Shown here: piece after piece, positions 62,407-64,000 of the stretch
Numbering within the stretch: the first letter of the stretch is position 1
How the letters are laid out: every line of letters starts with the position of its first letter
Origin: CAWBRT01 sp963814745
GTDB lineage: Bacteria; Acidobacteriota; Terriglobia; Terriglobales; Acidobacteriaceae
Assembly: GCA_963814745.1 (NCBI GenBank)
Contig: CAWFEA010000028.1
Location: forward strand, 1-64,000
Direction: 5' to 3'
Length of the DNA: 64,000 bases
The notes under the pieces: model-generated
The model's input: only the letters and a program-made list of their open reading frames with translations
What the model was told of the DNA's origin: nothing
The model's database searches: none
Program-made: the position numbers and the translations under genes

Positions 62407-63396
62407 TTACTTCTGCCGCGCCACCACGAACTGCGGAACCCACAGCAGAGCCCGCTTGAACTCGTTATCGGCAAATCCCTCCAGCTCGCGCGTCGCCGCC
62501 TGCGCGTAGCCGGCGGCCTGCGACGCGGCATACTCCAGCGACCGATAGCGGTTGAGCACCGCCAGAACGTCGGTGTGGGTCACCCCGTTAAACGCGCGTT
62601 CCTGCAACACCTTCTCGATCAACTGCCGCTCGGCGCTAACGCACCGCTCCATGGAATGGATGACGGCCATCGTGGCCTTGCCCTCGCGCAGGTCGCTGGC
62701 TACCGGCTTGCCCAGCACCGCTTCGGAGGCGGTGAGGTCGAGCACGTCGTCGACGATCTGAAAAGCCATGCCGACGTTTCTGCCGTACGAGCTGAGCGCC
62801 CGCGATTGCGCTTCGCCGGCGCCGCCGAGTACTCCGCCCATCTCGGTGCAGGTGGCAAACAGGCACGCCGTCTTGCGGTAGATGAGATCGAGGTGCTCGT
62901 CCATGGTGATCGGCCGGCCGAGTTTTTCCATCTGCAGCAGTTCGCCTTCCACCATCTGCTGGGTGAGCGCGATCAGCAGGTCGAGGACGCGGAAGTTGCG
63001 CTCCTGCACCGCGATCTTGAAGGCCTGCATGTAAAGCCAGTCGCCGGCCAGCACGCACTTGGAATTGCCCCATCGCGTATTGGCCGAGGGACGCCCGCGG
63101 CGGGTCCGCGCCTCGTCGATGATGTCGTCATGGACAAGCGTGGCGGTGTGAATAATCTCCACCACCGCGCCCAGGCCCACCGCCCCGCTCCCACGGTATT
63201 GCATGAGCTTGGCCGCCATCAGCAGCAGGGCGGGGCGCAGGCGCTTGCCGCCGCCTTCGCGCAGATACTCGCCGATCTCGGTGATGACACCGACGCTGGA
63301 GACCGTGTCGCGGCCGAATTCCTGCTCGATCGCCGCGAGATCGTCTCTTAGCAGTTCGAAGATACCTCGCGTATTCACCGTGGCGAAGTCGTTCAA
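62407..63396 (-). CDS. Polyprenyl diphosphate synthase (long-chain, IspB-like)
   Basis: 329-residue trans-isoprenyl diphosphate synthase that makes the side chain of quinones. The first Asp-rich motif is LVHDDIIDEARTRRGRPSAN and the second FQIVDDVLDLTASEAVLGKP, both complete. Other segments are GGGKRLRPALLLMAAKLM and YRKTACLFATCTEMGGVL. The residues before the first motif (EIIHTATLVHDD) suggest a long product (C35-C50), but chain length needs assay. It lies 27 bases downstream of the YajQ gene on the same strand. Confidence 0.93.
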   Translation of the reverse strand: MNDFATVNTRGIFELLRDDLAAIEQEFGRDTVSSVGVITEIGEYLREGGGKRLRPALLLMAAKLMQYRGSGAVGLGAVVEIIHTATLVHDDIIDEARTRRGRPSANTRWGNSKCVLAGDWLYMQAFKIAVQERNFRVLDLLIALTQQMVEGELLQMEKLGRPITMDEHLDLIYRKTACLFATCTEMGGVLGGAGEAQSRALSSYGRNVGMAFQIVDDVLDLTASEAVLGKPVASDLREGKATMAVIHSMERCVSAERQLIEKVLQERAFNGVTHTDVLAVLNRYRSLEYAASQAAGYAQAATRELEGFADNEFKRALLWVPQFVVARQK

Positions 63397-63423
63397 TAGG
63401 GGTTCCTGGTCTCGGGGTGAAGC

Positions 63424-63924
63424 TCAAAGTGAGCGATAGTTGGTGAACTGCATGTCGATCCCGAAGTCCTCTTGCTTCAGCAGGGCGATGATCTCCTGCA
63501 GAGTGTCGCGATCGCGCCCGCTGACCCGCACAAAATCCCCCTGGATCGATGCCTGCACTTTCTTCTTTGAATCCTTGATCGCCTTCACGATCTCTCGCGC
63601 CTTCTCGATGGGGATTCCCTGCTGCAAGCTCACGCGCTGCCGCACCGTCGAGCTCGCCGCCGCCTCGATCTTGCCGTAGGAAAAAGCCTTCAGCGGGACC
63701 CCGCGCTTGACCAGCTTCGCCTGCAGAATATCGTTGACTGCCTTGATCTTAAAGTCGTCTTGCGAGGCCAGGACGAGGGCTTCCTTGCCCTCCATCGTGA
63801 TCTCGGAGTGCGTGTCCTTCAAGTCGAAGCGCTGGTGAATCTCCTTTAACGCCTGCTGAATGGCGTTGGAGACTTCCTGCAGATCAACCTTGCTGACAAT
63901 ATCGAAAGCATTCTCGGCTGCCAT
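63424..63924 (-). CDS. yajQ: YajQ family nucleotide-binding protein
   Basis: 166-residue cytoplasmic protein with two similar alpha/beta halves. Segments: AAENAFDIVSKVDLQEVSNA, IQQALKEIHQRFDLKDTHSE, VPLKAFSYGKIEAAASSTVR and FVRVSGRDRDTLQEIIALLK, ending FTNYRSL. Family members bind nucleotides, and some bind cyclic di-GMP and affect virulence gene expression. ATG at 63922-63924. Probably in one transcript with the polyprenyl synthase. Confidence 0.95.
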   Translation of the reverse strand: MAAENAFDIVSKVDLQEVSNAIQQALKEIHQRFDLKDTHSEITMEGKEALVLASQDDFKIKAVNDILQAKLVKRGVPLKAFSYGKIEAAASSTVRQRVSLQQGIPIEKAREIVKAIKDSKKKVQASIQGDFVRVSGRDRDTLQEIIALLKQEDFGIDMQFTNYRSL

Positions 63925-64000
63925 GGTCCCTATCCAGTTCAGCGAAAGCCATTTACCTCGAAGCAGCAGCCGGGCGAAAGCCCAGCGGTGAGTGACCCGA

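Noticed and set aside
61945..63351. 468-codon plus-strand frame
   Set aside because: Complement of the polyprenyl synthase, which has both Asp-rich motifs.

Overview
The window reads as a chromosomal segment of a GC-rich, Gram-negative soil bacterium, most likely an acidobacterium. The taxonomic call is an inference from gene content: a DUF6599-like secreted protein, glycine/serine-rich cell-surface lipoproteins (one DUF4382-like, one with an internal threefold repeat), a peptidoglycan-binding domain on a basic secreted protein, and neighbourhoods such as phoH-ybeY-corC and amidase-lytic transglycosylase-rpsT. No rRNA is present to confirm it.

Layout. 1-3948 (minus) is a CUT1-type sugar ABC transporter; its ATPase runs off the left edge. 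4157-7236 holds a 2-hydroxyacid dehydrogenase and a periplasmic gamma-glutamyltransferase. 7396-13252 (minus) is a branched-chain amino acid ABC transporter (livKHMGF) followed by a secreted formylglycine-generating-enzyme-like protein. 13734-17610 looks like accessory DNA: an isochorismatase-like hydrolase, a decayed IS66 end, an orphan gene fragment, two diverged direct repeats around a peptidoglycan-binding protein, and a tyrosine integrase beside tRNA-Thr(CGT) at 17701-17776. 17972-29637 is mostly core-like: secreted proteins, a proteasome-like Ntn hydrolase, cell-wall amidase, lytic transglycosylase, rpsT, phoH, ybeY, a CorC-like protein and a zinc-ribbon XRE regulator. 30168-32250 holds a membrane-anchored unknown, an HD-domain protein and an acetyltransferase.

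32520-37956 is a 3-hydroxyacyl-CoA dehydrogenase followed by a second complete liv operon. 38069-41758 has a DUF1634/TauE pair and a lipoprotein. 42174-48607 is iaaA-gsiABCD, the same order as the enterobacterial glutathione importer operon. 48655-57242 has a repeat lipoprotein, glgC, a LOG-family protein, phenylacetate-CoA ligase with an ACT protein, and an amidohydrolase. 57377-60246 (minus) is korDABC, a 2-oxoacid:ferredoxin oxidoreductase. 60589-64000 has a MITE-like repeat, a pentapeptide-repeat membrane protein, a polyprenyl diphosphate synthase and a YajQ protein.

Taken together the gene set suggests scavenging of peptides, glutathione and branched-chain amino acids: extracytoplasmic gamma-glutamyltransferase, glutathione/peptide import, isoaspartyl peptidase, two liv systems, CoA ligase, hydroxyacyl-CoA dehydrogenase and ferredoxin-dependent oxoacid oxidation.

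A caution for every reader: eleven well-conserved genes are interrupted by small frameshifts, and most that I could resolve are one-base changes in short homopolymers. I treat these mainly as probable sequencing or assembly errors and annotate the restored genes, but true pseudogenes cannot be excluded.
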